Made by a program: the position numbers and the translations under genes. A stretch of 64,000 nucleotides of DNA from Novosphingobium ginsenosidimutans (lineage in GTDB: Bacteria > Pseudomonadota > Alphaproteobacteria > Sphingomonadales > Sphingomonadaceae): NCBI RefSeq assembly GCF_007954425.1, contig NZ_CP042345.1:868001-932000 (forward strand), read 5' to 3'. The notes under the pieces were generated by a model that did no database searches, was not told the origin of the DNA, and saw only the letters and a list, made by a program, of their open reading frames with translations. The first letter of the stretch is position 1. Each line of letters opens with the position of its first letter. Positions 46,661-55,234 of this stretch are shown here, one piece after another.

Positions 46661-47614
46661 ATGGACAAGAACGCCCGCCTGATCCTCGCTTTCTCGGCTC
46701 TAGCCAGCCTGGCCCTGCCAGTCTCGCTCGCCAGCGCGCAGAATTTCACGCCCTATACGGTGGTCGAAACCGGTCAGCGCTTTGCCCGGCTGCAGGAAGC
46801 GGTCCAGGCGATTGGCGGCGGCACGGGCACGATCCGCATTGCCAATGGCCGCCACGCCGATTGCGCGGTGCAGGGGGCAGGTTCGATCACCTACCAGGCC
46901 GAAACCCCTGGGCAGGCGATTTTCGATAGCGTTGCCTGCGAGGGCAAGGGTGTGCTGGTGCTGCGCGGGGACAACGCCCGAGTCGAAGGGCTGGTCTTTG
47001 CCAACATTCGCGTGGCCGATTTCAACGGGGTCGGTATCCGGATCGAACTGGGCAACCTGGAAGTCTCGCAAAGCTGGTTCCGCGATAGCCAGCAGGGCAT
47101 CCTCGGCGGGATCGACACCAGAAGCCGCATCAGCATCGACAAGTCGACCTTCACGCGGCTTGGCACCTGCGAAGGGCCAGGCGGCTGCGCGCACTCAGTC
47201 TATATTGGTGACTATGGCTCGGTCTCAATCACCCGCAGCCGATTCGAACAGGGCCGCGGCGGGCACTATGCCAAGAGCCGCAGCCGCACGATCGAGATCG
47301 TTGGCAACAGCTTCGACGATTCGGGCGGGCGCGGCACCAATTACATGATCGACTTGCCCGGCGGCGCCTCGGGCCGGATCGCCAGCAACTGGTTCGTCCA
47401 GGGGCAGGACAAGGAAAACTGGTCCGCCTTCATCACCGTCGCGCCAGAGGGCAAGCAGTATAGCTCGGCCGGCCTGGTGATCGAAAACAACGACGCGCGC
47501 TTTGCGCCTGGCGTCAGCCGAACGAGCACCTTCGTGGCCAACTGGAGCGACGATCCGGTGCAGATTGGTGCGAACTATCTGGCACCGGGGATCAAGCGAA
47601 GCGACCGCCGCTAA
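46661..47614 (+). CDS. Exported right-handed parallel beta-helix protein
   Basis: About 317 residues with a signal peptide (ILAFSALASLALPVSLASA). The body is built of short repeating beta-strand turns (GVGIRIELGNLEVSQSWF, SRISIDKSTFTRL, GSVSITRSRFEQG, RTIEIVGNSFDD), as in pectate-lyase/NosD-like helices. A polysaccharide-related role is possible but no catalytic set is clear. A TTG two codons earlier is an alternative start. Ends 4 nt into the convergent ribA stop. Confidence 0.83.
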   Translation: MDKNARLILAFSALASLALPVSLASAQNFTPYTVVETGQRFARLQEAVQAIGGGTGTIRIANGRHADCAVQGAGSITYQAETPGQAIFDSVACEGKGVLVLRGDNARVEGLVFANIRVADFNGVGIRIELGNLEVSQSWFRDSQQGILGGIDTRSRISIDKSTFTRLGTCEGPGGCAHSVYIGDYGSVSITRSRFEQGRGGHYAKSRSRTIEIVGNSFDDSGGRGTNYMIDLPGGASGRIASNWFVQGQDKENWSAFITVAPEGKQYSSAGLVIENNDARFAPGVSRTSTFVANWSDDPVQIGANYLAPGIKRSDRR

Positions 47615-48663
47615 AGCAAGTGCCCCGTCCGGTCGCGCTTGGTATCGAGATAGCGGGCGTTGTGCGGGTTGGGCGGCAACTGGTGCGGCACGCGTTCAGC
47701 TACGATCACCCCGGCAGCGGATAGCGCTTCGACCTTGGCCGGGTTGTTGGTCATCAGCCGGATCGGGCCAACGCCGAGCAAGTGCAGCATCCGCGCCGCA
47801 ACCGGGAAGTCGCGGGCTTCCGTGGGTAGGCCGAGGCGGTTGTTGGCATCGACCGTGTCGAAGCCCTGATCCTGCAGCTGATAGGCGCGCAGCTTGTTGA
47901 CCAGGCCAATCCCGCGCCCTTCCTGACGCAGGTAGAGCAGCACGCCCCAGCCGCCACTCTCCGCTTCCTGCGCCATGGCGCGCAGCGCGGCATCGAGCTG
48001 CGGCCCGCAATCGCACTTGAGGCTGCCAAGGATGTCGCCGGTCAGGCATTCCGAGTGGAGCCGGACCAGCGGTGCGCGGTCTGCATTCTGCTGGCCGATC
48101 ACCAGGGCGACATGTTCCCGCAGGTCGTCCGCCGAACGGAAGGCAATGATTTCCGCGTCCTCCGCCGCGGCGACTGGCAGGCGGGCGCGGGTGGCGATGG
48201 CTAAGTGGCGCGGATCAGTGAATTCGGCAAGATCGCCCGAGGAGACCGCCTGGGCCTCGCCTGCCCCATCCGGATCGACCAGGAAGGCCGGCAGGATCCC
48301 GGCCAGCCGCGCCAGCGACAGCGCCGTTTCAGCAGCGCGCGAGTGGTCAAGGTGCTCAGCCAGGAACGGGCCCTTCATTGGCCAGTTGAGGTCTTCGGCC
48401 GGATCGGCCAGCACGCGGGCGGCAGGCAGGGTGAACGGCTCGGCCCCGCGGATCAGCACCGGGGCTTCGGGCACGGCCGCCTCGCGCTGATTGGCGAGCT
48501 TGAGCGTGACGGCGCGCGCTGCCGAAATCAGCAGGCGCGGGGCGGTGACATCGGGGCCAAAGCCGGTCTCGGCCGGCAACAGGCGCAGCACTCCATCGAC
48601 CTCGATCGGCCAACCGTGACGCAAAGCATCAAGCGCCAGGGCAATGCGGCGGGTCGCCCTCAA
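47611..48663 (-). CDS. ribA: GTP cyclohydrolase II with a degenerate RibB-like N-terminal domain, TTG start
   Basis: 350 residues. The C-terminal half is a normal RibA, converting GTP to the riboflavin precursor: zinc cysteines in HSECLTGDILGSLKCDCGPQ, then YLRQEGRGIGLVNKLRAY and LTNNP-like RLMTNNPAKVEAL. The N-terminal 150 residues recall DHBP synthase (ALSLARLAGILPAFLVDPDG, then HLAIATRARLPV) but lack its DDEDRENEGDL catalytic motif. The TTG at 48663 overlaps the xth TGA (TTGA), so the genes are coupled. Earlier starts would overlap xth. Confidence 0.9.
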   Translation of the reverse strand: MRATRRIALALDALRHGWPIEVDGVLRLLPAETGFGPDVTAPRLLISAARAVTLKLANQREAAVPEAPVLIRGAEPFTLPAARVLADPAEDLNWPMKGPFLAEHLDHSRAAETALSLARLAGILPAFLVDPDGAGEAQAVSSGDLAEFTDPRHLAIATRARLPVAAAEDAEIIAFRSADDLREHVALVIGQQNADRAPLVRLHSECLTGDILGSLKCDCGPQLDAALRAMAQEAESGGWGVLLYLRQEGRGIGLVNKLRAYQLQDQGFDTVDANNRLGLPTEARDFPVAARMLHLLGVGPIRLMTNNPAKVEALSAAGVIVAERVPHQLPPNPHNARYLDTKRDRTGHLL

Positions 48664-49451
48664 AGGGCAAACTCCGTGATCAGCGGCACGTGATCGCTTG
48701 GCTGCTCCCAGCGGCGGGTCTCCTCGACGAACCGGTGGCTGACTGACTGGGTGGCCAATTCGGGTGAGGCCCACATGTGGTCAAGCCGGCGGCCGCGATC
48801 CTTTTCCTGCCAATAGGTGCGATAGGACCACCAGGTCCAGTTCCGCTCGGGCGCGGGGATATGCTTGCGGCCAAGGTCAACCCAGCCATGGGCATCGCGG
48901 AAGCGGTAGAGCGCCTCGATCTCGATAGGGGTATGGCTGACGACCTTGAGCAGCGCCTTGTGGTCGTAAACATCGCATTCCAGCGGGGCGATGTTGAAAT
49001 CGCCGACGATCAGCGTTGGCCGATCGAGCTTGTCGGCCCAGCGCGCCATCCGTTCAAGGAAATCGAGCTTCTGGCCGAACTTCACGTTCTGCTCGCGATC
49101 CGGAATGTCGCCGCCGGCCGGAATGTAGACGTTCTCCAGCACCAGGCCTTGCCCCGGGCCGAGCAGCTCGACCCCCACATGCCGGGCTTCGCCGTTATCC
49201 TGCCAGTCATGCCGGCCAAATTCCCGCAGCGGGATGCGGCTAACCGTGGCGACGCCGTGATAGCCCTTCTGCCCGTGAACCACGCGGTGCGTGTAGCCTG
49301 CAGCCTCGAACACCTCGTGCGGGAACAGGTGTTCGGCACACTTGATCTCTTGCAGGCACAGCACGTCCGGCCCCTGCTCGCTCAGGAACCGCACCACCTG
49401 ATCGGCGCGCAGACGGACGGAATTGATGTTCCAGGTGGCAATCGAAACCAT
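48660..49451 (-). CDS. xth: Exodeoxyribonuclease III
   Basis: 263-residue AP endonuclease/3'-5' exonuclease for base-excision repair. Exonuclease-endonuclease-phosphatase fold: IATWNINSVRLR, the metal Glu in DVLCLQEIKC, IVGDFNIAPLECDVYD, WTWWSYR, LDHMWASP and the catalytic C-terminal SDHVPLI. The ATG at 49451 is chosen from family N-termini; a weak AAGG precedes it. ribA follows with a 4-nt overlap. Confidence 0.95.
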   Translation of the reverse strand: MVSIATWNINSVRLRADQVVRFLSEQGPDVLCLQEIKCAEHLFPHEVFEAAGYTHRVVHGQKGYHGVATVSRIPLREFGRHDWQDNGEARHVGVELLGPGQGLVLENVYIPAGGDIPDREQNVKFGQKLDFLERMARWADKLDRPTLIVGDFNIAPLECDVYDHKALLKVVSHTPIEIEALYRFRDAHGWVDLGRKHIPAPERNWTWWSYRTYWQEKDRGRRLDHMWASPELATQSVSHRFVEETRRWEQPSDHVPLITEFAL

Positions 49452-49567
49452 GCCTTGGGCTTTAGGTGTGATGCGACAGGGCGGCAAGGGTAGTACGGAG
49501 AGCTAGTGCATGACCGCCCCCACCCCCAAACCCCCTCCCCTGAAGGGGATTGGGCTTAGGTTAGCCC

Positions 49568-49713
49568 GCGTTGTGGTGCTGGATTGGCTCAAGCCGGAGC
49601 GAGAATGGCGTTGCGCGAGAACCGGCGCGGAGCGACCTTACTGGTCGTGAGCACCGGAAGCGCAGCGCGATGCCGTTCGTAGCCCGGCTTCAGGCAATCC
49701 AGCGCCATAACGC
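49568..49713. repeat. 146-nt imperfect palindromic element
   Basis: The outer 30 nt (49568-49597, GCGTTGTGGTGCTGGATTGG...) match the reverse complement of the right end (GCGTTATGGCGCTGGATTGC...) at 26 of 30 positions. Pairing continues with indels to a centre CGACC-TTACT-GGTCG (49633-49647). It abuts the terminator at 49714. This is the layout of short palindromic repeats dispersed in many Proteobacteria; no transposase is present. Confidence 0.7.
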
Positions 49714-49750
49714 AAAAAACCCTCGGTCCGGGGGCATTGGACCGAGGGTT
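49714..49750 (-). terminator. Intrinsic terminator downstream of lolA
   Basis: On the minus strand AACCCTCGGTCC pairs perfectly (12 bp) with GGACCGAGGGTT across a 9-nt loop and is followed by TTTTTT. It is the strongest terminator in the window. It lies about 190 nt after the lolA stop, closing either a long lolA 3' UTR or a separate small RNA. Confidence 0.85.
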
Positions 49751-49850
49751 CCTTGGTGCGTTCGTCACGCTATGACGGTGCGGCCTACAGGAGACTTGGG
49801 CAACAGGGGGGAAACCCGTCTCAAACCGCGCCGTCGAGAACCGTTCTAGG
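49714..49850 (-). ncRNA. Candidate structured small RNA or lolA 3'-UTR RNA
   Basis: Minus-strand RNA predicted between about 49850 and the terminator. A 10-bp stem (GACGGCGCGG with CCGCACCGTC, one G-U; 49826-49835 with 49774-49783) encloses GAGAC/GTCTC and GGG/CCC, leaving a single-stranded loop containing CCCCCC. C-rich loops of this type are used by alphaproteobacterial regulatory RNAs to pair with ribosome sites (from memory). A distinct promoter was not found. Confidence 0.45.
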
Positions 49851-49940
49851 CCTTTTCGGCTTGCTGGCCCATGAACAATCGACACGAGTCTGTCGCCATT
49901 TGTCGCAGCGACGGCACGTCCCGCGACGGACCGTTGAGTC

Positions 49941-50576
49941 TCATCGACGAACGGGTCCGCGCGGATCGTTGTAGCGGAAGGTGTTGTCCGGCACGGCAAG
50001 GTCATATTGCTGATTCGAGAGCGTTACGATGGTTCGCCGCTTCTGCGAATCAAGCGCCGCCCAGCTCGACAGTTCGAGCCCGCCCGGCGCGCCGGCCTTG
50101 CGAGTAAAGACCAAAGTGATCACCCCATACTCGGGTCGCTTGGCATCGCGCACCTCAACGCTGACAATTCGGTCGCTGCCCGTGGGCATGACCCGGCCGT
50201 ATTTGCCAACATCGCGGCTGGGATCGAGCAGCGCGCCAAGCGGGCTGTTCTTGATCGGCCAGCGCTGGACCTGGCGGACTTCATAATCGATGAAGGTCAG
50301 CGCGCTGCCGTCCGACACGATCAGCATCGGCACACCCTTCTCGTACTGGAAGCGGATCTTGCCCGGACGCTTCAGCGTCAGCACACCCCTGACCTGCTGG
50401 CCGCGGGTGTCGGACTGCACGAAATCGGCCCGCAGGGTGGAAATGGCGCGCAGCGCAGTAACCGCGCTGGCCAGATCAGCCGCATCCTGGGCTACGGCGG
50501 GAGCAGGGGCAGAAACGACAAGCGCCGCCGAAACGGCGGCACCTGCAAGCGATCCGAAGGTCAATCTAGAAGTCAT
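49941..50576 (-). CDS. lolA: Outer-membrane lipoprotein carrier protein LolA
   Basis: 211-residue periplasmic chaperone that carries lipoproteins from LolCDE to LolB. A signal peptide (to about AVAQ, residue 29) precedes the LolA core: ISTLRADFVQSDTRGQQVRG, LKRPGKIRFQYEKG, DYEVRQVQRWPI. Consistent with several predicted lipoproteins in the window. rpmG follows upstream on the same strand. Confidence 0.93.
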   Translation of the reverse strand: MTSRLTFGSLAGAAVSAALVVSAPAPAVAQDAADLASAVTALRAISTLRADFVQSDTRGQQVRGVLTLKRPGKIRFQYEKGVPMLIVSDGSALTFIDYEVRQVQRWPIKNSPLGALLDPSRDVGKYGRVMPTGSDRIVSVEVRDAKRPEYGVITLVFTRKAGAPGGLELSSWAALDSQKRRTIVTLSNQQYDLAVPDNTFRYNDPRGPVRR

Positions 50577-50618
50577 GGCCGCGCTTGTAGCAGCACGGCC
50601 TTGAACCGCCAGTGAACC

Positions 50619-50786
50619 TTACTTGATCTTGGCTTCCTTGAACTCGACATGCTTGCGCACGACCGGGTCATACTTCTTGAACACCATCTTCTCGGTGGTG
50701 TTGCGCGGATTCTTCTTCGTGACGTAGAAGAAGCCGGTATCGGCGGTGGAAACCAGCCGGATCTTGACGGTTGCGGGCTTCGCCAT
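50619..50786 (-). CDS. rpmG: 50S ribosomal protein L33
   Basis: 55-residue protein: [20 protein letters not shown], then [20 protein letters not shown] and the Lys-rich end. It is easily missed because of its size. It lacks the CxxC zinc motifs, so it is the zinc-independent form. Complete start and stop; no frameshift. Its promoter should be in the 126 nt upstream (50787-50912). Confidence 0.96.
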   Translation of the reverse strand: MAKPATVKIRLVSTADTGFFYVTKKNPRNTTEKMVFKKYDPVVRKHVEFKEAKIK

Positions 50787-50912
50787 GGCGGTGCGTCCTG
50801 TTCTTTCAACGAATCGGCCGCTAGGCCGCTAAAACTGGCAAGGCGGCACATCGCGCGCCGCCCTCAAGGCCCGGCCCATTGCGTCAGCCGCAGCCGAAAG
50901 TCAAGGCTCTGC

Positions 50913-51692
50913 TTAGGGCTTGAACGGCTGCAGCGGCGCCAGCACGCCATAGGTTTCGTTGGCCGGTTCGCGGCCCAGCGGCGGAATGGCAATTTCAGGC
51001 GGATCGAGGCGGGTATCGGGAAGGCGATCGAGGAAGTCGCGAATCAGCGTCAAGCGCCCGCGCTTCTGGTCGTTGAAATCGACGATGGTCCAGGGCGCTT
51101 GCGGGCTGTGTGTGGCGCGCAGCATCGCCTCGCGCGCCCGGGTATAGGCATCATACTTGTCCCGCGAGGCGAGATCGATCGGCGATAGCTTCCAGCGCTT
51201 GAGCGGATCCGCCAGCCGCTCAGCCAGGCGCTGTTCCTGCTGCGCCTGGTCGCAGCCAAGCCAGTATTTGAACAGCAGGATACCATCATCGACCAGCAGC
51301 CGCTCGAACCGGGGCGCAGCCTTGAGAAAGGCCGAGACCTGCGCCGGCTTGGCAAAGCCCATCACCCGTTCGACGCCGGCGCGGTTATACCATGAGCGAT
51401 CGAACAGAACGATCTCACCCGCTGCGGGCAGATGGCTGACATAGCGCTGGAAATACCACTGACCGGCTTCGACTTCGTTGGGTTTCGCCAGGGCCACGAC
51501 CCGGCACTGGCGCGGATTGAGATGAGCCGATAGCGCCTTGATCGCGCCGCCCTTACCGGCCGTGTCGCGCCCTTCGAACAGCACGACAATCCGCGCGCCC
51601 GTCGCCGCGACCCAGCGCGACATGGCCACCAGCTCCTCGGCCAGCGGCTCCAGTTGCTCTTCATAGTCTTTGCGCTTCAGCTTCTTGGCCAT
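50913..51692 (-). CDS. ppk2: Polyphosphate kinase 2
   Basis: 259-residue PPK2 that transfers phosphate between polyphosphate and nucleoside di/monophosphates. Walker A GRDTAGKGGAI (41-51), lid RWKLSPIDLASRDKYD, and Walker B LFDRSWYNRAGVERVMGF from 96. One PPK2 domain, so class I or III type; ADP versus GDP preference cannot be read. ATG at 51692 with GGGGAC upstream; an earlier in-frame start overlaps the divergent gene. Confidence 0.93.
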   Translation of the reverse strand: MAKKLKRKDYEEQLEPLAEELVAMSRWVAATGARIVVLFEGRDTAGKGGAIKALSAHLNPRQCRVVALAKPNEVEAGQWYFQRYVSHLPAAGEIVLFDRSWYNRAGVERVMGFAKPAQVSAFLKAAPRFERLLVDDGILLFKYWLGCDQAQQEQRLAERLADPLKRWKLSPIDLASRDKYDAYTRAREAMLRATHSPQAPWTIVDFNDQKRGRLTLIRDFLDRLPDTRLDPPEIAIPPLGREPANETYGVLAPLQPFKP

Positions 51693-51778
51693 GGCGAGTC
51701 CCCGTTTCGGCAAGGCTGCGCCACAATCGGTTCCTGCGCAATCACTTGCTGCAATGGACTGGAACACGGCCTGCCAAG

Positions 51779-52756
51779 ATGATACAAGTTTCAACCGAAA
51801 CCATGTTGACGCACGCCACCCCACCCGAAACCGACTTTACCCGGCTGCCCGATCCGGGGCCGGATGTGTTCACCGCGCCGCTGCAGCGCCCGGCCGAAGT
51901 TGGCGAGGACTGGCTTGAGCCGGCCCAGCGCCAATACAGCGCCGAAGAGCACAGGATCTGGGACGATCTCTATGCTCGGCAGATGCAGGTTCTGCCCGGC
52001 CGCGCGGCCAGCGCCTTCCTGGCCGGGCTGGAGCGGCTTGACCTGGGGCGTGGCGGCGTGCCGGACTTTGCGCGGCTGTCAGAGGAACTGAGCGGCCTGA
52101 CTGGCTGGTCGGTGGTGCCCGTGCCAATGCTGATCCCGGACCATGTGTTCTTCTGGCACCTGGCAAACCGCCGCTTCCCGGCCGGCAACTTCATCCGCAC
52201 GCGCGAGACCTTTGACTATATCCAGGAACCGGACGTGTTCCACGATGTCTTCGGTCACGTGCCGATGCTGACCGATCCGACTTTTGCGGACTACATGCAG
52301 GAATATGGTCGCGCCGGGTGGAAGGCGATGCGCTACAACCGGCTCAAGGCGCTAGGCGCGCTCTATTGGTATACGGTCGAGTTCGGCCTGATCCTGGAAG
52401 GGCCGGAAGAAGCCGACGGCCTGCGGGCCTATGGTGCTGGGATCCTCTCCGGCCCGACGGAGACGGTCTTCTCGATCGAGGCACAGAGCCCCAACCGAAT
52501 CATGCTCAACGTCGACCGGGTGATGCGCACCGATTATGTGATCGACGATCTGCAGCCGACCTATTTCGTGATCGAGAACTTCGGCGAGCTCTATCACGAC
52601 ACCGTCGACCGCGACTTTGACCGGCTTTACCGGGCGCTCGGCCCCGGCTTCACTTATGCCAACTCCGCCGTGATAGACGTGGACGACGTACTCCACCGCG
52701 GCACGCAGGAATATGCCCTGCGGGGTGGGCGAGGGAGTGGCGCCAAGCCGGTCTGA
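51779..52756 (+). CDS. phhA: Phenylalanine 4-monooxygenase
   Basis: About 325 residues, converting phenylalanine to tyrosine with tetrahydropterin and iron. The 2-His-1-carboxylate ligands are H155 and H160 (FHDVFGHVPML) and E201 (YWYTVEFGL). ETVFSIEAQSPNRI follows. It lacks the regulatory ACT domain, as bacterial enzymes do. Start uncertain: ATG 51779 or 51803, neither with a strong ribosome site. The pterin recycling gene phhB is not nearby. Confidence 0.93.
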   Translation: MIQVSTETMLTHATPPETDFTRLPDPGPDVFTAPLQRPAEVGEDWLEPAQRQYSAEEHRIWDDLYARQMQVLPGRAASAFLAGLERLDLGRGGVPDFARLSEELSGLTGWSVVPVPMLIPDHVFFWHLANRRFPAGNFIRTRETFDYIQEPDVFHDVFGHVPMLTDPTFADYMQEYGRAGWKAMRYNRLKALGALYWYTVEFGLILEGPEEADGLRAYGAGILSGPTETVFSIEAQSPNRIMLNVDRVMRTDYVIDDLQPTYFVIENFGELYHDTVDRDFDRLYRALGPGFTYANSAVIDVDDVLHRGTQEYALRGGRGSGAKPV

Positions 52757-52759
52757 CGC

Positions 52760-55087
52760 CTAGTCGTGCTTCCGTTCGCGGGTGGATTGGACCATCCCCG
52801 GCGCGAGGAAGCCGATCTGGGTCGAGGTTACCTCGGCAGCGCGCTTCTTCAACTCGCCTTTCATCTTGAGGTATTCGGTCTCCATCTCGGCTGAAACGGT
52901 GGCGCGCGAATCGGCCAGGGCCTCGCGGAAGTCGGCTCCGTTCACCTCGGCGGCGTCCGCCCCGGCGCGGCGGATCGCGTTGAGGCCAGCGCGGCGCACC
53001 ACGTCTTCCAGGTCCGCTCCGGTGAAGCGCTCGGCCTCCCGCGCAATCGCGCCCAGATCGACATCGCTGGCCATCGGCATCTTCCCGGTATGGATCTTGA
53101 GGATATGCTCGCGGCCTTTGGCATCAGGCGTACCGACATAGACCAGCTCGTCCAGCCGGCCCGGTCGCAGCAGCGCCGGATCAACCAGTCCCGGCCGGTT
53201 GGTTGCGCCGATCAGCACGACCGAGGCAAGCTCTTCCATTCCGTCCATTTCGGCCAGCATGGTGTTGACCACCCGCGCGGTGACCTGCGGCTCGTTGCCG
53301 CTGGTGCCGCGCGCCGGAACCAGGCTGTCGATCTCGTCGATGAAGATCACGCAGGGCGCGACCTGGCGGGCGCGGGCGAACAGGCGCGACAATTGCTGCT
53401 CGCTTTCGCCGTACCATTTGGAGAGCAAGTCCGAGCTCTTGACCGAGATGAAGTTCGCCTCACTTTCCTTGGCGACGGCCTTGGCCAGCAGGGTCTTGCC
53501 GGTGCCGGGCGGGCCATAGAGCAGGAAGCCCTTGGCCGGGCGGATGCCCAGTCGGCGGAACGCCTCGGGATGCTTGAGCGGTAGCTCGATCCCTTCCTTC
53601 AGCTTTTCCTGCGCCTCGTCCGCGCCGCCGATATCGGCCCAGCCGATGTTCGGCACCTGGACCATCACTTCGCGCATCGCCGAGGGCTGGACGCGCTTCA
53701 GTGCCGCGAGGAAGTCGTCGCGGGTAACAACCAGCTTCTCCAGCACTTCAGGCGGGATGGTCTGCGCCTCTAGGTCAAGCTGCGGCATGATGCGCCGCAC
53801 CGCCTCGATTGCGGCTTCGCGGGCCAGCGCGGCGATGTCGGCACCGACAAAACCGTGGGTGGTGCGGGCCAGTTCGTCGAGATCGACCCCGTCACCCAGC
53901 GGCATACCCCGGGTGTGGATGCCCAGCACCTCGCGGCGGCCGCTTTCATCGGGCACGCCAATCACGATCTCGCGGTCGAAGCGGCCCGGGCGGCGCAGCG
54001 CCTCATCGAGCGCATCGGGCCGGTTGGTCGCCGCGATCACGACGATGTGGGAGCGGGCGTGGAGCCCGTCCATCAGCGTCAGCAGCTGGGCAACCAGCCG
54101 CTTTTCCGCCTCGCCGGGGGACTGCGAACGCTTGGGCGCGATCGAATCGATCTCGTCGATGAAGACGATCGAGGGCGAGGACTTGGCCGCTTCCTCGAAC
54201 ACCTCGCGCAACCGCCGCTCGCTCTCGCCATAGGCGCTGCCCATGATCTCGGGGCCGTTGATGGTGAAGAAGCTGGCTTCGCTCTCGTTCGCGACGGCGC
54301 GGGCCAGGCGCGTCTTACCGGTTCCCGGCGGACCGTGAAGCAGCACGCCCTTGGGCGGATCGACTCCCAGGCGCGTGAACAGTTCGGGATAGCGGAGCGG
54401 CAGTTCGACCATTTCGCGCAATTGCTGGATCGTATCGCCCATGCCGCCGACGTCGTCATAATTGACCTCGCCGCGGCTGCCGCGCGCTTCTTCATACTCC
54501 TCGCGCAGTTCGACCTCGGTGTTCTCGTCGATGTGGACGATGCCCTTGGGGCTGGTCGAGACGACGGTCAGACGGATCTGGGTGAGGGCGAAGGCTGGGG
54601 CATTCAGCATCCGCGCAACCTGCGGCGGCATATCGCGCACCGGGGTCTGACCGGTCGTGGCAACCAGATCGCCTGCCACCAGTGGCCGGCCGAAGAAGTT
54701 GCGCTTCAGCGCCTGACCCGGACCCTGCAGGCGCATGTCCTGCTGTGCCGGGGCAAACACCACCCGCGTTGCCGGACGGCTTTCGGCCCGATCGACCTGG
54801 ACGTGATCGCCCGAACCGACCCCGGCATTGGCGCGCTGCAAGCCATCAAGCCTGATGACTTCCAGCCCTTCGTCCTCCGCATAGGCCAGGACCGCGCGCG
54901 CCGCCGTCGAGCGCTTACCCTCGATCGAGACGATGTCGCCTTCGGTAATGCCAAGCCGGCCCATGGTCGCCTTGGGGAGCCGGGCGATGCCCTGCCCGCT
55001 TTCTTCCTGGCGAGCGGCCGCCACCTGCAGCCGCACGGCGCGGGTGCCGGCGTCAGCCGTGACGCTTGCTGGATCCTTGTCGGCCAT
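52760..55087 (-). CDS. Cdc48/VCP-like double AAA ATPase
   Basis: 775 residues. N-domain (about 15-195) with a double-psi barrel plus four-strand part (IARLPKATMGRLGITEGDIV), D1 AAA with GPPGTGKT (252-259) and IVFIDEID (307-314), D2 AAA with GPPGTGKT (525-532) and CVIFIDEIDS (579-588). Sequence matches the archaeal VAT/Cdc48 type rather than FtsH or ClpB. Likely a protein unfoldase. The C-terminus ends in TREREKHD-type charged residues, not the HbYX proteasome-docking tail. Bacterial copies exist but are sporadic. Confidence 0.93.
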   Translation of the reverse strand: MADKDPASVTADAGTRAVRLQVAAARQEESGQGIARLPKATMGRLGITEGDIVSIEGKRSTAARAVLAYAEDEGLEVIRLDGLQRANAGVGSGDHVQVDRAESRPATRVVFAPAQQDMRLQGPGQALKRNFFGRPLVAGDLVATTGQTPVRDMPPQVARMLNAPAFALTQIRLTVVSTSPKGIVHIDENTEVELREEYEEARGSRGEVNYDDVGGMGDTIQQLREMVELPLRYPELFTRLGVDPPKGVLLHGPPGTGKTRLARAVANESEASFFTINGPEIMGSAYGESERRLREVFEEAAKSSPSIVFIDEIDSIAPKRSQSPGEAEKRLVAQLLTLMDGLHARSHIVVIAATNRPDALDEALRRPGRFDREIVIGVPDESGRREVLGIHTRGMPLGDGVDLDELARTTHGFVGADIAALAREAAIEAVRRIMPQLDLEAQTIPPEVLEKLVVTRDDFLAALKRVQPSAMREVMVQVPNIGWADIGGADEAQEKLKEGIELPLKHPEAFRRLGIRPAKGFLLYGPPGTGKTLLAKAVAKESEANFISVKSSDLLSKWYGESEQQLSRLFARARQVAPCVIFIDEIDSLVPARGTSGNEPQVTARVVNTMLAEMDGMEELASVVLIGATNRPGLVDPALLRPGRLDELVYVGTPDAKGREHILKIHTGKMPMASDVDLGAIAREAERFTGADLEDVVRRAGLNAIRRAGADAAEVNGADFREALADSRATVSAEMETEYLKMKGELKKRAAEVTSTQIGFLAPGMVQSTRERKHD

Positions 55088-55200
55088 GGTCCCATCCTGG
55101 TTGCGGCCCCAACAGGCCGGACAAGGGCTAAGCTAGGAACTCGAAACCGGAATGCAAAGGGTACGGTTCCGAGCCGATGTTCGAGCCGGCCAGACTGGAC

Positions 55201-55234
55201 AAAAAGAGAGGCCCGGTCGTTGCCGACCGGGCCT
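55201..55234 (-). terminator. Intrinsic terminator downstream of usp
   Basis: AGGCCCGGTC and GACCGGGCCT form a perfect 10-bp stem with a 6-nt loop; on the minus strand it is followed by CTCTCTTTTTG. On the plus strand the tail is only TTTGGAAGTTTT. It closes a transcript coming from the usp side and separates it from the AAA ATPase gene. Confidence 0.8.

Larger units (their letters stand above)
49452..49940. other. Intergenic region between xth and lolA
   Basis: 489 nt without a credible gene. From left to right it holds the xth upstream sequence with a CCCCT/AGGGG mini-palindrome, a long imperfect palindrome (49568-49713), an intrinsic terminator for the minus strand (49714-49750) and a strongly folding segment (49774-49835). 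Open frames across it are arginine-rich and do not match families. Confidence 0.6.
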
